DNA of 64,000 bases from Brevibacillus invocatus (GTDB taxonomy: Bacteria; Bacillota; Bacilli; Brevibacillales; Brevibacillaceae), in NCBI RefSeq assembly GCF_003710915.1, contig NZ_RHHR01000013.1:1-64000 (forward strand), given 5' to 3'. Within the stretch, counting starts at the first letter, position 1; every line of letters begins with the position of its first letter. Both the position numbers and the translations under genes were made by a program. Positions 23,875-32,372 of the stretch are shown here, one piece after another. The notes beneath the pieces were generated by a model, which saw nothing but the letters and a program-made list of their open reading frames with translations, searched no databases and was not told the origin of the DNA.

Positions 23875-25074
23875 TTACACTGTAACCTTGCTGTACTTCT
23901 CCAATGCTGCTCCGAGTCTCGTAATGGCCAGCTCGGTATCTTCGCGGTTGAGCAAGGTGTAGTTCAAACGCATGGTATTCTTTTTCGTATCTGCCGCATA
24001 GAAGGCTTCACCTGGAACGAAAGCTACGCCCTCCTCCACTGCGATCTTCAAAAGATCTGCAGATACAAAATGTTCAGGCAACGTCATCCAAAGGAACATG
24101 CCTCCACGAGGCTTTTGCCAGGTGACTCCCTCCCACTGCTGGCGGGTCAGCAGCTCGTTCATCCATTCCATCCGTTCTTTGTAGGAAGCGCGGATTTTAT
24201 CAATGTGACTTACCAAGTCAAAGTTGGACAACAATTGATGCAGGGCAATCTGGTCAATCGTACTGGATTGCAAATCCACCGCTTGCTTCGCTTTGATCAT
24301 CATCTGGATCACGCGTTCGTCACCTAGTGCCCAGCCTGTTCGCAAGCCTGGCGCTACGATCTTGGAGAAGGTGCTGGTATAAACGACACTCGAGTTTTTC
24401 GGGTGCTCATCCAGTGAGAAGATGGATCGATATGGCGCCTCTCCATCAAACTGAATCTCTCCGTATGGATCGTCCTCAAGAATCAAAATGTTGTTTTCTT
24501 TACACTGCTGGAGCAGACCTTGACGGCGTTCCATACTCCACACTTTTCCAGTTGGATTGGCGAATGTAGGAATGACATAGGCCATTTTAGGCTTGTATTG
24601 CGCAATTTTTCTGGACAAATCCTCCAGATTCATGCCCTCTTCGTCCGCGTCCACCGGAATGACGCGGATTCCTTTAAATTGGAACAATTGTATAGCTGCC
24701 AGGTAAGTCGGATTTTCTACCAGCACGACGTCGCCTTCGTCCAGATAGACACGGCTGAGCAAGTCGACGGCCTGCTGGGAGCCGGTGGTGAGCAACATAT
24801 TGTCCACGCCAACATTCATGTATTTTGCCTTCATTCGCTCGGCGACCCATTCGCGAAGGGGAAGATAACCATCTGTCAAACCATATTGGAGCGCTGTTGC
24901 GCCTAAGTCAAAAGCACGATTGAAAGCTTCTCGCATTTCTTGGATTGGAAATGAATCCGCTGCTGGCAGTCCACCAGCCAAGGACAACACCCGACTTCCT
25001 TGGGTCAGCTTCAAGATTTCCCGGACAACCGAAGAAGTCAAAGCTTCAGTAGATTTTGAAAATGAGTACTCCAT
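23875..25074 (-). CDS. PLP-dependent aminotransferase (2-aminoadipate/LysN-like)
   Basis: ATG 25074 with AAGGGGG gives 399 residues; the longer upstream frame is not needed. Fold-type I motifs are clear: SLAGGLPAADSFP, TTGSQQAVDLL, PTFANPTGK, ILEDDPYGE and the PLP lysine in STFSKIVAPGLRTGW. It resembles MocR-related aminotransferases that lack the DNA-binding domain, such as 2-aminoadipate or aromatic transaminases. The exact substrate cannot be read from the sequence. Confidence 0.88.
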   Translation of the reverse strand: MEYSFSKSTEALTSSVVREILKLTQGSRVLSLAGGLPAADSFPIQEMREAFNRAFDLGATALQYGLTDGYLPLREWVAERMKAKYMNVGVDNMLLTTGSQQAVDLLSRVYLDEGDVVLVENPTYLAAIQLFQFKGIRVIPVDADEEGMNLEDLSRKIAQYKPKMAYVIPTFANPTGKVWSMERRQGLLQQCKENNILILEDDPYGEIQFDGEAPYRSIFSLDEHPKNSSVVYTSTFSKIVAPGLRTGWALGDERVIQMMIKAKQAVDLQSSTIDQIALHQLLSNFDLVSHIDKIRASYKERMEWMNELLTRQQWEGVTWQKPRGGMFLWMTLPEHFVSADLLKIAVEEGVAFVPGEAFYAADTKKNTMRLNYTLLNREDTELAITRLGAALEKYSKVTV

Positions 25075-25194
25075 GTTCCGTTCCCCCTTGATTTTGCTTA
25101 ATCTTGTTTTATCACTGTCATGTTGTAAAGTCCAATCCTCGCTAGCTATCGGGGGATAGGTTTTAGCTATGTCGAAGGAAATCAACGAGAACGC

Positions 25195-25228
25195 AAAAAG
25201 GCGCCATCCAATAGGACAATGCCTTTTT
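25195..25228 (-). terminator. Terminator of the phosphoesterase gene
   Basis: AAAAAGGC and GCCTTTTT stem with an 18-base loop; weak GC content. Confidence 0.55.
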
Positions 25229-25238
25229 ACGGTACAAG

Positions 25239-25874
25239 CTAACCTTTTTGCAATCGCTTGATGCGTACATCCTCGTAGCGATCCTGCTCGGCTGTCGAGC
25301 AAGAATAAGCAAGCTGATTCGACAGATCGACCAGTGTCAGTCGGACACCGTGTTTCGCTCCGGTATCAATGCCGATCCTGTCAGGCTGGCACCAAATCTC
25401 CCCGCGAGCAGCTCCCAGCTTGTAGGTAGGCGTGTGGCCAAAAACGACCGTGGATTCAAACACGTAGTCGCTTCCCCAAAAATCCTCGCGTATCGTGGCC
25501 AAATCTGATTTTTCCTGATCCTCCAGACGGATTCCTGGTCGAAGTCCAGCGTGCACAAATACGTATTCTTCGTGCTGTATCATGTACGGCAGCTCATGGA
25601 TAAAGGCGATGCTTTCCTCAAGCGAACCGGTAATCTCCTGATCGCGAAGCTTCTCGACCAGCCAGAGCTCTGTATTGCCCACCAGCGCGCGAGCTCCCCG
25701 GTACATCATCGCGCGTATCGTGTCGAGCGCCCCCCATGTTTCCGGCGTCTTGCTGATAAAATCCCCCAGCAAAAAGAGCTGATCCTTCTCAGGCGCATAC
25801 TCTGCCAGCATCAGCAGCAATTCCAAGCCCTCGACATGCCCGTGAATATCGGATATGACCAATGTGCGTGACAT
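25239..25874 (-). CDS. Calcineurin-like metallophosphoesterase with altered motifs
   Basis: The 211-residue protein has the PPP/ApaH-type order: VISDIHGH, LLGDFIS, LVGNTELW, FVHAG and VFGHTPT. The usual GD.VDRG reads GDFISKT and the usual GNHE reads GNTE, so the catalytic His is replaced by Thr. Activity may be low or changed. GAAAGGTAG lies upstream of adjacent GTG (25877) and ATG (25874) codons. It probably acts on a phosphoprotein or dinucleotide in the cytosol. Confidence 0.8.
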   Translation of the reverse strand: MSRTLVISDIHGHVEGLELLLMLAEYAPEKDQLFLLGDFISKTPETWGALDTIRAMMYRGARALVGNTELWLVEKLRDQEITGSLEESIAFIHELPYMIQHEEYVFVHAGLRPGIRLEDQEKSDLATIREDFWGSDYVFESTVVFGHTPTYKLGAARGEIWCQPDRIGIDTGAKHGVRLTLVDLSNQLAYSCSTAEQDRYEDVRIKRLQKG

Positions 25875-26079
25875 CACAATCTACCTTTCTTTTTCCAGTT
25901 GGAACAAATACGCCGCCTCAGATGGAAGGAATATCCACCCGATTATACCACTTTCCAGTCTCTCTGAATGAAAAAAGGTAAAGCTCTGACTGTCTTTCGT
26001 CTCGGCCAAGATGCGCCAGCGTTTGAATTTTTCCAGTATATGTAAATCATCGATGACCTACATGCAATCGGTTCATATA

Positions 26080-26107
26080 AAAAACCCCCTTTCGCAATGA
26101 AAGGGGG
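26080..26107 (-). terminator. Terminator of the Fur-controlled 156-residue gene
   Basis: CCCCCTTT-cgcaatg-AAAGGGGG followed on the minus strand by six Ts. Confidence 0.85.
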
Positions 26108-26127
26108 AATACAGTCGTTTCATATCA

Positions 26128-26598
26128 CTAGGCGATCCGCACCACACGTGTTTTTTCCTGTTGAGGCAAGAAGGAAAGGTCTACATGAGCACGTGCCACG
26201 TCCAGACCAATATCTTGTGCCAGAAGAGTCGCTTCTTCCTGGAAGGTCAGCGTACAGCTTCCTTCGTTTAGCTCGCATAGGCGCTTCAGACGCTTCAAAC
26301 GCTCAGCCGTCTTTTCTTCTCTCATCGTATCATTGGTCAACTCGCGAACATCCACATGGCGAGCATCTGCGATCATGCTGATATCGTCCACATGGACAAT
26401 CAGCCTTTTGCCTTCCTCTGTCACAAAGCCGATGGAACAAAAATGCGTACCGGACATTTCCATACGAGTGAGAACCGCATTGGCAAACACTTCGCCGCTA
26501 CGCAGACGAATCGAGCCAGCTTCAATGGCTCCGCCTATCTTTCGCTCGTTGGCGATCACTGTATACATATCGGTGTAACCGTTTATCTGATAGCGCAT
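26128..26598 (-). CDS. Protein of unknown function under Fur-type control
   Basis: A 156-residue soluble protein with CTGGAGGG before its ATG. The N-terminal half looks beta-rich (GGAIEAGSIRLRSGEVFANAVL, IVHVDDISMI), perhaps a small barrel. The C-terminal half is a charged helix pair (EEKTAERLKRLKRLCE). I do not recognise a family. Its promoter carries a strong Fur box and a second box lies nearer the start, so it probably belongs to the iron-starvation response. Confidence 0.75.
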   Translation of the reverse strand: MRYQINGYTDMYTVIANERKIGGAIEAGSIRLRSGEVFANAVLTRMEMSGTHFCSIGFVTEEGKRLIVHVDDISMIADARHVDVRELTNDTMREEKTAERLKRLKRLCELNEGSCTLTFQEEATLLAQDIGLDVARAHVDLSFLPQQEKTRVVRIA

Positions 26599-26628
26599 GG
26601 CACCCTCCAGCTATGTAAGGATTGGCTT

Positions 26629-26686
26629 TGATACTCATTATCAATTACCTCAAAGACATCGTATAATGAAAATCATTATCTGTCAA
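26629..26686 (-). promoter_or_regulatory. Fur boxes over a sigma-A promoter
   Basis: The minus strand reads TTGACA, then a 17-bp spacer filled by a Fur box (26662-26680; 17 of 19 against GATAATGATAATCATTATC), then TACGAT. A second 7-1-7 box TGATACTCATTATCA (26629-26643; 13 of 14 or so defined bases) lies downstream. The gene controlled is the 156-residue unknown. Confidence 0.72.
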
Positions 26687-26760
26687 CGGTGAGAATGATT
26701 TTTATTGTCTCCTTTTCCGCCCGTTTTTATAGTAGGGAAATTTATACTCCCCTTTACCCT

Positions 26761-26905
26761 CAATCCATCAGCCCGGAATTAGCAACGATGCTTGAGGAGG
26801 AAGGAAATTGCTATCTGTATGAAAAAATGGGCTTCTCCAAAACTGGAGTTCGCCAAAAATCAAATGATAAAGCAACACTTATCTACTTTAAACAAAAATG
26901 CTTAC
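26761..26905 (+). pseudogene. GNAT acetyltransferase C-terminal remnant
   Basis: A short stretch encodes EGNCYLYEKMGFSKTGVRQK, the typical last strand-helix of GNAT proteins. The acetyl-CoA binding region and start are missing and the frame continues as unrelated sequence. Nothing else supportable lies in 26690-27107. Confidence 0.5.
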
Positions 26906-27107
26906 AATTCCGCTCAAGTAGGCCGCTAGTCGCTAGTTCATTCCTAACACCTTTTTTGATAGCGCCTACAAACAGATCCACTCCAGAGTATTCCGAATGG
27001 ATCTTTGCCCATATATGATTATTCAGAATGCTTCAACAAGGTTCCTTGAAAAATTTCCTGTTCTGCTCACAAAGCATCTCATGCAGCTCGGATACATACT
27101 AGAAATA

Positions 27108-27132
27108 GCCCACAGCAATCTTCACTGTGGGC
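27108..27132. terminator. Hairpin after the methyltransferase gene
   Basis: GCCCACAG and CTGTGGGC pair perfectly; flanking T runs are weak. Confidence 0.55.
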
Positions 27133-27145
27133 ATTAAAAATCTTA

Positions 27146-27904
27146 CTATGCTTTTGCCAGAATCACAAAGCGATGCTGCTCGCAATCAAAGAACCCTTTG
27201 GTCTCGATCATTTGATGAATCCGATAGAAGACTTCGATCTGTTCTTCCATGTTTAAGCCAGGTACCTGCCAAGGAATGGCGCGCAAATAATAGGCGAACG
27301 CCCCGACATCGTAAAAACGTTGAACGGGAAACTCCTCTTTGGCTTCTACCACTTGAAATCGATTACTCTCCAATTGCTGGATCGTCTTCTCCAGATTCCA
27401 TTCCTTGGCGCTCTGTTCGAGAGATACGCCAAAAGCCTCATTGATTTGCATACAATCCAGACCCCCGACCTGCTGGGTAAGGAAAACTCCTCGATCCGAA
27501 ATAATTCTTCTCACTTCATGGGGTACGAAAGACTCGTGCTTGTTTAGAATCAAATCAAATTGCGCATCCAGAAATGGAAGGCATTCATCATTGTCCACCT
27601 CGACCACTTTTACTCCCAAAGGCTCCAGCCGCTCTCTAGCAATTGGCAGATTAGGCGAGTACCCCTCGGTAGCGACTACCGTCCTCGGGAAGGGTCTCAG
27701 CTTGGACAAGAGCTCCCCTCCACCCGTCCCCATATCGAGCAATGCTTTTGATTTTTGAATCAAAGGAATAGCCATGCTCCCATATGACCAGGAAAGCAGC
27801 TCGCTGCTCATTCGACCCGTACCTGTAATCCAGGAAAAATCCCAGCCTTGAAAGGTTTGATTTGCACCACGCAAAAAGGCAATAAACTTCTCGTCATTCA
27901 TCAA
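27146..27904 (-). CDS. Class I SAM-dependent methyltransferase
   Basis: 252 residues; the SAM-binding motif is ALLDMGTGGGELLSKL with the following acidic strand VVATEGYSPN. FDLILNKHESF occupies the motif IV position. GGAGG lies 10 bp before TTG 27904, with ATG 27901 next to it. Small-molecule targets are typical for this type; the actual substrate is unknown. A sequence of this kind is often annotated as a methyltransferase domain 11 protein. Confidence 0.82.
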   Translation of the reverse strand: MMNDEKFIAFLRGANQTFQGWDFSWITGTGRMSSELLSWSYGSMAIPLIQKSKALLDMGTGGGELLSKLRPFPRTVVATEGYSPNLPIARERLEPLGVKVVEVDNDECLPFLDAQFDLILNKHESFVPHEVRRIISDRGVFLTQQVGGLDCMQINEAFGVSLEQSAKEWNLEKTIQQLESNRFQVVEAKEEFPVQRFYDVGAFAYYLRAIPWQVPGLNMEEQIEVFYRIHQMIETKGFFDCEQHRFVILAKA

Positions 27905-28227
27905 GGATTCCCAACCTCCGTCATCATCGTTTTCGAAAATTCAAAACAATTTTCACGGATGGCGGTCCTCTGCTCTTTACAAAAGGTTGTTATGTTTCAT
28001 GCTCTATCGATTGCATAAACCTCTCTCCGTTTCTCTTTTTAGCTCATACAACTGGAGCCATTATTTTGTCCTATTTAAGTAAGACACCCTGTCTGTTCAA
28101 GGCCTTGTTCGGAACGATAATGGCTCCGTCCATTTGCCAACACCCTCCCTTCCATTATAAGGGATGGCGAAGGAAAACACACAGAAAAGCACCGAATTCC
28201 TCCAGTCCTCCTGCTTCCTTCTCTTCC
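27905..28227. other. 323-bp intergenic region with an inverted repeat
   Basis: An 11-bp inverted repeat (28054-28064 and 28117-28127, GGAGCCATTAT) spans 52 bp. A 20-codon minus-strand frame (MDGAIIVPNKALN...) with a GGGAGGG site begins at 28132. It is too short to support as a gene. Confidence 0.3.
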
Positions 28228-29409
28228 TTATTTCACTTTGGAAAACAAACCCAAACGCTCAATGCGCTGCACGGCTTCCGCCAGTCGCTTCTCATCCGAC
28301 AGCAAGGCAGCGCGGACATAGCCTTCACCGGTAGGTCCAAAACCGTTCCCTGGAGCTACGACAACATGTGCTTTTTCGAGCAAAAGATCCGAGAAGCCTT
28401 CCGATGTATATCCGCTTGGTACTGGCAGCCAGGCAAAAAACGAGCCTTGCGACGGCTGGGCTTGCCAACCAATACGATGAAGATTGGAGTAGAGGGCATT
28501 GCGGCGCCCCTCGTAGACTGCTACCAGATCGCGAACGCATTGCTGAGAGTCCGTCATAGCGCGCGCTGCCGCCATCTGGACGGCTCCAAACAGGCTGACA
28601 AAGTAGTGATCCTGGATCAGATTGATCAGACGGACCAGCTCGCGGTTGCCCACCATTGCCCCGACTCGCCAGCCAGCCATATTATAGGTTTTGGACAGCG
28701 TGTAGAACTCCACTCCCACTTCTTTTGCACCTGGCAGCTGCATGAAGCTGACCGGCTTTTTACCATCATAGCTGATCGCACCGTAAGCGAAATCGTGGCA
28801 GACGACAATCTCATGCTTTTTGGCAAAACGGATCGTCTCTTCGTAGAATTCCATAGGCGCATTGACTGCTGTCGGGTTGTTCGGGTAGTTCAGGAACATC
28901 AGCTTGGCGCGATCCAAATCCTCCTGCTTCAGCTTTCCGTAGTCAGGCAAAAACTGATTTTCTTCCCTTAATGGCATCATCACCATACGACCATCGACAA
29001 CGGCCACGCCAGACCAGTAATCAGGGTAGCCCGGATCGGGAACCAATGCGACATCTCCGGCGTTCATCAGCACCTGGCAGATTTCCACCAGCCCGGTCTT
29101 GGAGCCGAACAGGATCGCTACCTCTTCCTCTGGGTCCAGATCGACGTCGAATTCGTTTTTGTACCATTGCGCCACTGCCTGCTTCAGCTCCAGGCGTCCT
29201 TGGAAGGGTGGATACTTGTGATGCAGGGGGTTCAAAGCATGTGCTTGCAGCTCTTCAATAATATGTGGCGGGGTAGGCAAATCAGGATTTCCCTGTCCCA
29301 GGTTGATCACGTCATGACCGGCAGCAATGACTTTATTCACTTTAGCTACGAGTGTGGCAAAAAATTGAGTCGGCAACCGGTCGATCATGTCAGCGGGTTG
29401 GATGCGCAT
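28228..29409 (-). CDS. mtnE: Methionine-salvage aminotransferase
   Basis: The 393-residue fold-type I aminotransferase matches MtnE/YkrV, which converts 2-keto-4-methylthiobutyrate to methionine at the end of the MTA cycle. Motifs: VINLGQGNPDLPTP, FGSKTGLVEI, LNYPNNPTA, the PLP lysine in TLSKTYNMAGWRVG and the final arginine region EGYVRAALL. A SAM-riboswitch-like leader and a terminator precede it, which fits the S-box control of mtn genes in Bacillus. The MTA nucleosidase at 5352 feeds the same pathway. Confidence 0.85.
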   Translation of the reverse strand: MRIQPADMIDRLPTQFFATLVAKVNKVIAAGHDVINLGQGNPDLPTPPHIIEELQAHALNPLHHKYPPFQGRLELKQAVAQWYKNEFDVDLDPEEEVAILFGSKTGLVEICQVLMNAGDVALVPDPGYPDYWSGVAVVDGRMVMMPLREENQFLPDYGKLKQEDLDRAKLMFLNYPNNPTAVNAPMEFYEETIRFAKKHEIVVCHDFAYGAISYDGKKPVSFMQLPGAKEVGVEFYTLSKTYNMAGWRVGAMVGNRELVRLINLIQDHYFVSLFGAVQMAAARAMTDSQQCVRDLVAVYEGRRNALYSNLHRIGWQAQPSQGSFFAWLPVPSGYTSEGFSDLLLEKAHVVVAPGNGFGPTGEGYVRAALLSDEKRLAEAVQRIERLGLFSKVK

Positions 29410-29451
29410 CGTTCTTCAGATCCTTTCTGTATCGGGTCTTACACTTACATG

Positions 29452-29490
29452 AAAAAAGGAAACCCCTCTTTCCATTTTAGAAAAAGGGGT
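29452..29490 (-). terminator. Leader terminator upstream of mtnE
   Basis: ACCCCTCTTT and AAAAAGGGGT form a stem followed on the minus strand by TTTTTT. It lies about 45 nt before the mtnE start codon, right after the riboswitch-like segment, as expected for attenuation. Confidence 0.7.
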
Positions 29491-29499
29491 GTAACACTG

Positions 29500-29575
29500 C
29501 ATGACAAGAATAGGCACAGCTCAAGTTGCTGTGGGGCTTCTTCGGGTCAGGCCCTCCACCACTTTATGGTAGGAA
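29500..29575 (-). promoter_or_regulatory. SAM-I (S-box) riboswitch-like leader of mtnE
   Basis: On the minus strand AAAGTGGTGGAGGGCCTGAC runs on to CCCGAAGAAGCCCCACAGCA, then AACTTGAGCTGTGCCTATTC. This parallels the S-box order AAGAGNGGNGGAGGGACTGG, CCC..GAA.CC, GCAACC and GGTGCTAATTCC. Several positions differ and the closing P1 stem is unclear, so the aptamer may be divergent or degraded. Context upstream of mtnE supports the call. Confidence 0.5.
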
Positions 29576-29720
29576 AACCTCTATCGAGGCTTATTCAAGA
29601 TGAGCGACCGCGTTTTAGCGGAAAGTTTTACCGAAGTAATGCCGGGAGCGGACGCTGAGGCACCTTGCCATGCGCTCCGGAATTCATAAGCTTGACGCTT
29701 ATTAATTCCTATACGTTAAG
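29576..29720 (-). repeat. Structured intergenic repeat, copy B
   Basis: Minus-strand copy related to 22326-22450. It shares the start TTAACGT, the region CGCTAAAACGCGGTCGCT and the terminal CCTC-gata-GAGG hairpin with T run. The long stem (29642-29650 with 29673-29680) is in the same place as in copy A but has different bases, so pairing is kept while sequence changes. An extra hairpin spans 29679-29709. It directly abuts the mtnE leader. Confidence 0.6.
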
Positions 29721-29806
29721 TAAAACGCACGGAATATAATGTTTTGAATCTTCTCCATACTACTTGAGGTGTTGTTGCGTGTCAAGAATTAGCTCGTTCC
29801 CGTTCT

Positions 29807-31063
29807 TTACATTTTTCCAGCCACAGGTTTAGGAGTAAGAGGCTTGTTGCTCCGTTTGACGAACTGGTGGTGCAGGGCAAAGAATCCAACTGAAACCAAG
29901 GCAAGACCGGTCATGATGTAAAGCAGTCCTTGAGCGCTGTACTCCTGAAACAGCACAGCTCCTAACAACGGCCCCAGCATACGACCTGCGGAGCCTGTGC
30001 CAGTCACCAGCCCTTGGATAAATCCTTCCTGACCTGCCGGAGTGAACTGTGCAGCGACTGTTGGCACGGCTGGCCACACCAGCATTTCACCCAGCGTCAT
30101 GATGAACATCGCCGCGAAGAAGCCAGCATACGCTGTTGTCTGCGTCAAAATCAGCATGGATAGCGCAAACACGTAAGAACCGAGCAGCATTTGCGATATG
30201 AGCGTCTTGGCAAAACGTCGAATCACCCAGGAGATCAACGGTTGACCAAATAGAATCAGAGCACCATTCAGAGTCCACAAAAGACTGTACTGCTTGAGTG
30301 AAATACCGAGCGACTGCATGTAGCTGGACAGGACTGTCGTCCACTGCACATATACGATCCAGCTAATCAAGAGCCCTGCGCACAGTAACAGCAAGGCAAT
30401 CCATACCGTTTGTCGAGAGACCTGCAGCCTTCCAATTGCCGCCTCCCCTGACGTCGACTGCTGCTCTTCTGCCACTGTCTGCTGCATCGCACTGTGATTC
30501 AAATAACGAGGCAGGATCAGAACGAAGAGAATCAGCGCAACACTTTGCGTAATGGCGTTACCAAAGAAGGTCCAAGCAAAGGAAACGCTAGCCAATAAGC
30601 CCCCCAGCGCCGCTCCTGCTGCCACACCCGCATTTTGTGCTACGTATATCATATTGAGACCCTTGCGACCACCCTGTGGCCACAAAACAACAGCAAGGGC
30701 ATTGATCACCGGCGACAGCATGCCGTAGAAGAGTCCGTTTAACAGCAAGAGTATCGTATACATCGTAAAATCTTGGGTTAATCCCAGCGCTACTGAAATA
30801 CCGATAATTCCGCTTGATGCAATGACGAGTGTTCGCAGTTTGCCCCATCGGTCAAACATCATACCGCCGATCACACTGCCGACCAGAAAAGCTCCCTGAT
30901 TCAGCATCAGTAAAAATCCGGCCACCGTCAGCGGCTTTCCCAGGTGGTCGTGGATATAGATCGTGACCAACGGCCAGATACAGGCCATCCCTGTGGAAGA
31001 AATAACAGCAGCAATCGCCATAAGACGAATGCTGCCTGGATAGGATCTCCATTTCTCCATCAT
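29807..31063 (-). CDS. Major facilitator superfamily transporter
   Basis: 418 residues with about 12 membrane helices; the inter-helix 2-3 motif reads GGMMFDRWGKLRTLV. The family moves small solutes or drugs by proton exchange. The start lies 3 bp after the moaC stop with GGGGAGA overlapping the moaC end, so the two genes form an operon. A role in exporting or importing a molybdenum-related or unrelated substrate cannot be decided. Confidence 0.85.
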   Translation of the reverse strand: MMEKWRSYPGSIRLMAIAAVISSTGMACIWPLVTIYIHDHLGKPLTVAGFLLMLNQGAFLVGSVIGGMMFDRWGKLRTLVIASSGIIGISVALGLTQDFTMYTILLLLNGLFYGMLSPVINALAVVLWPQGGRKGLNMIYVAQNAGVAAGAALGGLLASVSFAWTFFGNAITQSVALILFVLILPRYLNHSAMQQTVAEEQQSTSGEAAIGRLQVSRQTVWIALLLLCAGLLISWIVYVQWTTVLSSYMQSLGISLKQYSLLWTLNGALILFGQPLISWVIRRFAKTLISQMLLGSYVFALSMLILTQTTAYAGFFAAMFIMTLGEMLVWPAVPTVAAQFTPAGQEGFIQGLVTGTGSAGRMLGPLLGAVLFQEYSAQGLLYIMTGLALVSVGFFALHHQFVKRSNKPLTPKPVAGKM

Positions 31064-31066
31064 GTT

Positions 31067-31549
31067 TTATCGGTCTCCCCGTTTAAAATCCCCGCTTTTA
31101 CCGCCTGTTTTGCTCAGGAGACTAGTCGATTCAATGCTCATCGCTTTATCCATTGCCTTGCACATATCGTATACCGTAAGTGCCGCAACACTGGCTGCTG
31201 TCAGTGCTTCCATCTCAACGCCTGTTTTACCTGTCGTTTTGACTGTCGCCTCGATCTCCAGCGTTTGCTCGTCTGCAAAAGAAAAACAGATATCGATTCC
31301 CGTCAAAGGAAGGGGGTGACACATCGGGATGATTTCCCACGTCTTTTTGGCAGCCATGACACCCGCTACCTGCGCGACAGCAAGCACATCTCCTTTGGCT
31401 ACCCGTCCTTCGCGGATACGTGCCAAGGTTTCCGGCTCCATGACAATGCGACTGTAAGCTACCGCTTCACGCTTGGTTACGTCCTTTTCCGAAACGTCCA
31501 CCATTCTCGCACGGTTTTGTTCATTAAAATGCGTCAATTGATCGTTCAT
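31067..31549 (-). CDS. moaC: Cyclic pyranopterin monophosphate synthase
   Basis: The 160-residue protein matches MoaC, which acts after MoaA in molybdenum cofactor synthesis. Conserved parts are [18 protein letters not shown], the MCHPLPLTG catalytic loop, [20 protein letters not shown] and the KAMDK segment. CTGGAGGG precedes the ATG. Other Moco genes (moaDE and moeB/thiF) are encoded at 33.2-34.9 kb on the opposite strand; moaA is not in the window. Confidence 0.95.
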   Translation of the reverse strand: MNDQLTHFNEQNRARMVDVSEKDVTKREAVAYSRIVMEPETLARIREGRVAKGDVLAVAQVAGVMAAKKTWEIIPMCHPLPLTGIDICFSFADEQTLEIEATVKTTGKTGVEMEALTAASVAALTVYDMCKAMDKAMSIESTSLLSKTGGKSGDFKRGDR

Positions 31550-31662
31550 TCAGCCCTCCAGATATGCTGCAAAAATGTCCTCGTTCGCACATGATTCCTT
31601 CACTCCTTACCTTACTCCTGACGCTGAAGAAATGCAATCAGGAAAGTGGTGGGGTGACCAAT

Positions 31663-31696
31663 AAAAAAAGACCCGTTTGTAGCGAAACAGGTCTTT
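31663..31696 (-). terminator. Terminator of the YHYH-domain remnant
   Basis: AAAGACC-GTTT and AAAC-GGTCTTT pair; a T run follows on the minus strand. Confidence 0.8.
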
Positions 31697-31716
31697 CGGT
31701 AAATGGAAGGATTGTA

Positions 31717-32322
31717 TTATTTCACAACACTTTTTGAAACAAACCCAACGAGGACATCGCCATTGCCATCTACTGTAGAACCATAATAAAACCCGTTTGC
31801 TTCTCCCACAACGTGTACGATTGTACCTTTATTGGCACTCCCGCGGGCTTTACTCGTTGAATCTGGAATTGAAAAAAAGTACCCTTTATCTGTCGCGATG
31901 GTCACAGTTGATGGTTTACTGACGACATACTCGACTAGAAGCGTTTTCGCAAGATAGCCCTGATCTATATTTACATAGCCATCTGTTGCCCCACTCAGAT
32001 CGCTTACTCCGTATCCGTACCATAAAGTTGCAGCGACTTGTGATGCTTCATTTGGTGAATAGCGAACTGGAGCCTGATCAACAGCAACGATTACTTTTTT
32101 CTGAACCACTTGTTCAGTTACCGTTTTATTTGTCGGTGCATCTGGTGCTCCTTTACTTTGTGTTGAACCCGAGGATGTGCTTCCATTGTTATGATAATGA
32201 TATTGTCCATACGAAAGACCCCATTTTTCACAATTCGTCCGACAAGTATGTCCTCCATTTGAATCTGTCCTGCCAGGATGTGCTTGTACTGATGTACCAA
32301 ATAGTCCCAACGCACATTTCAA
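31717..32322 (-). pseudogene. YHYH-domain secreted protein, 5'-truncated
   Basis: The frame encodes HPGRTDSNGGHTCRTNCEKW ... YGQYHYHN, a YHYH zinc/DNA-like domain typical of secreted proteins. An SH3-like C-terminal half follows. Only the end of a signal peptide (ALGLFGTSVQA) remains. The 5' end is fused directly to the T run of the next gene's terminator, with no promoter, ribosome site or normal start (a TTG lies inside the T run). It is therefore probably silent. Confidence 0.7.
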
Positions 32323-32360
32323 AAAAACAAGCTAACGCTCTTTAATCATGATGGTTAGCT
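32321..32360 (-). terminator. Terminator of the coiled-coil membrane protein gene
   Basis: AGCTAAC (32330-32336) and GTTAGCT (32354-32360) pair, followed on the minus strand by TTTTTTT (32321-32327). Confidence 0.75.
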
Positions 32361-32372
32361 CGTTTTTCCCCC

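Noticed and set aside
28054-28127. Inverted repeat GGAGCCATTAT as a terminator or IS end
   Set aside because: The 52-bp loop and lack of a T run or transposase make either reading unsupported; noted only as an intergenic feature.
29491-29806. T-box leader upstream of mtnE
   Set aside because: No AGGGTGGNACCGCG-type antiterminator; the core fits an S-box better.
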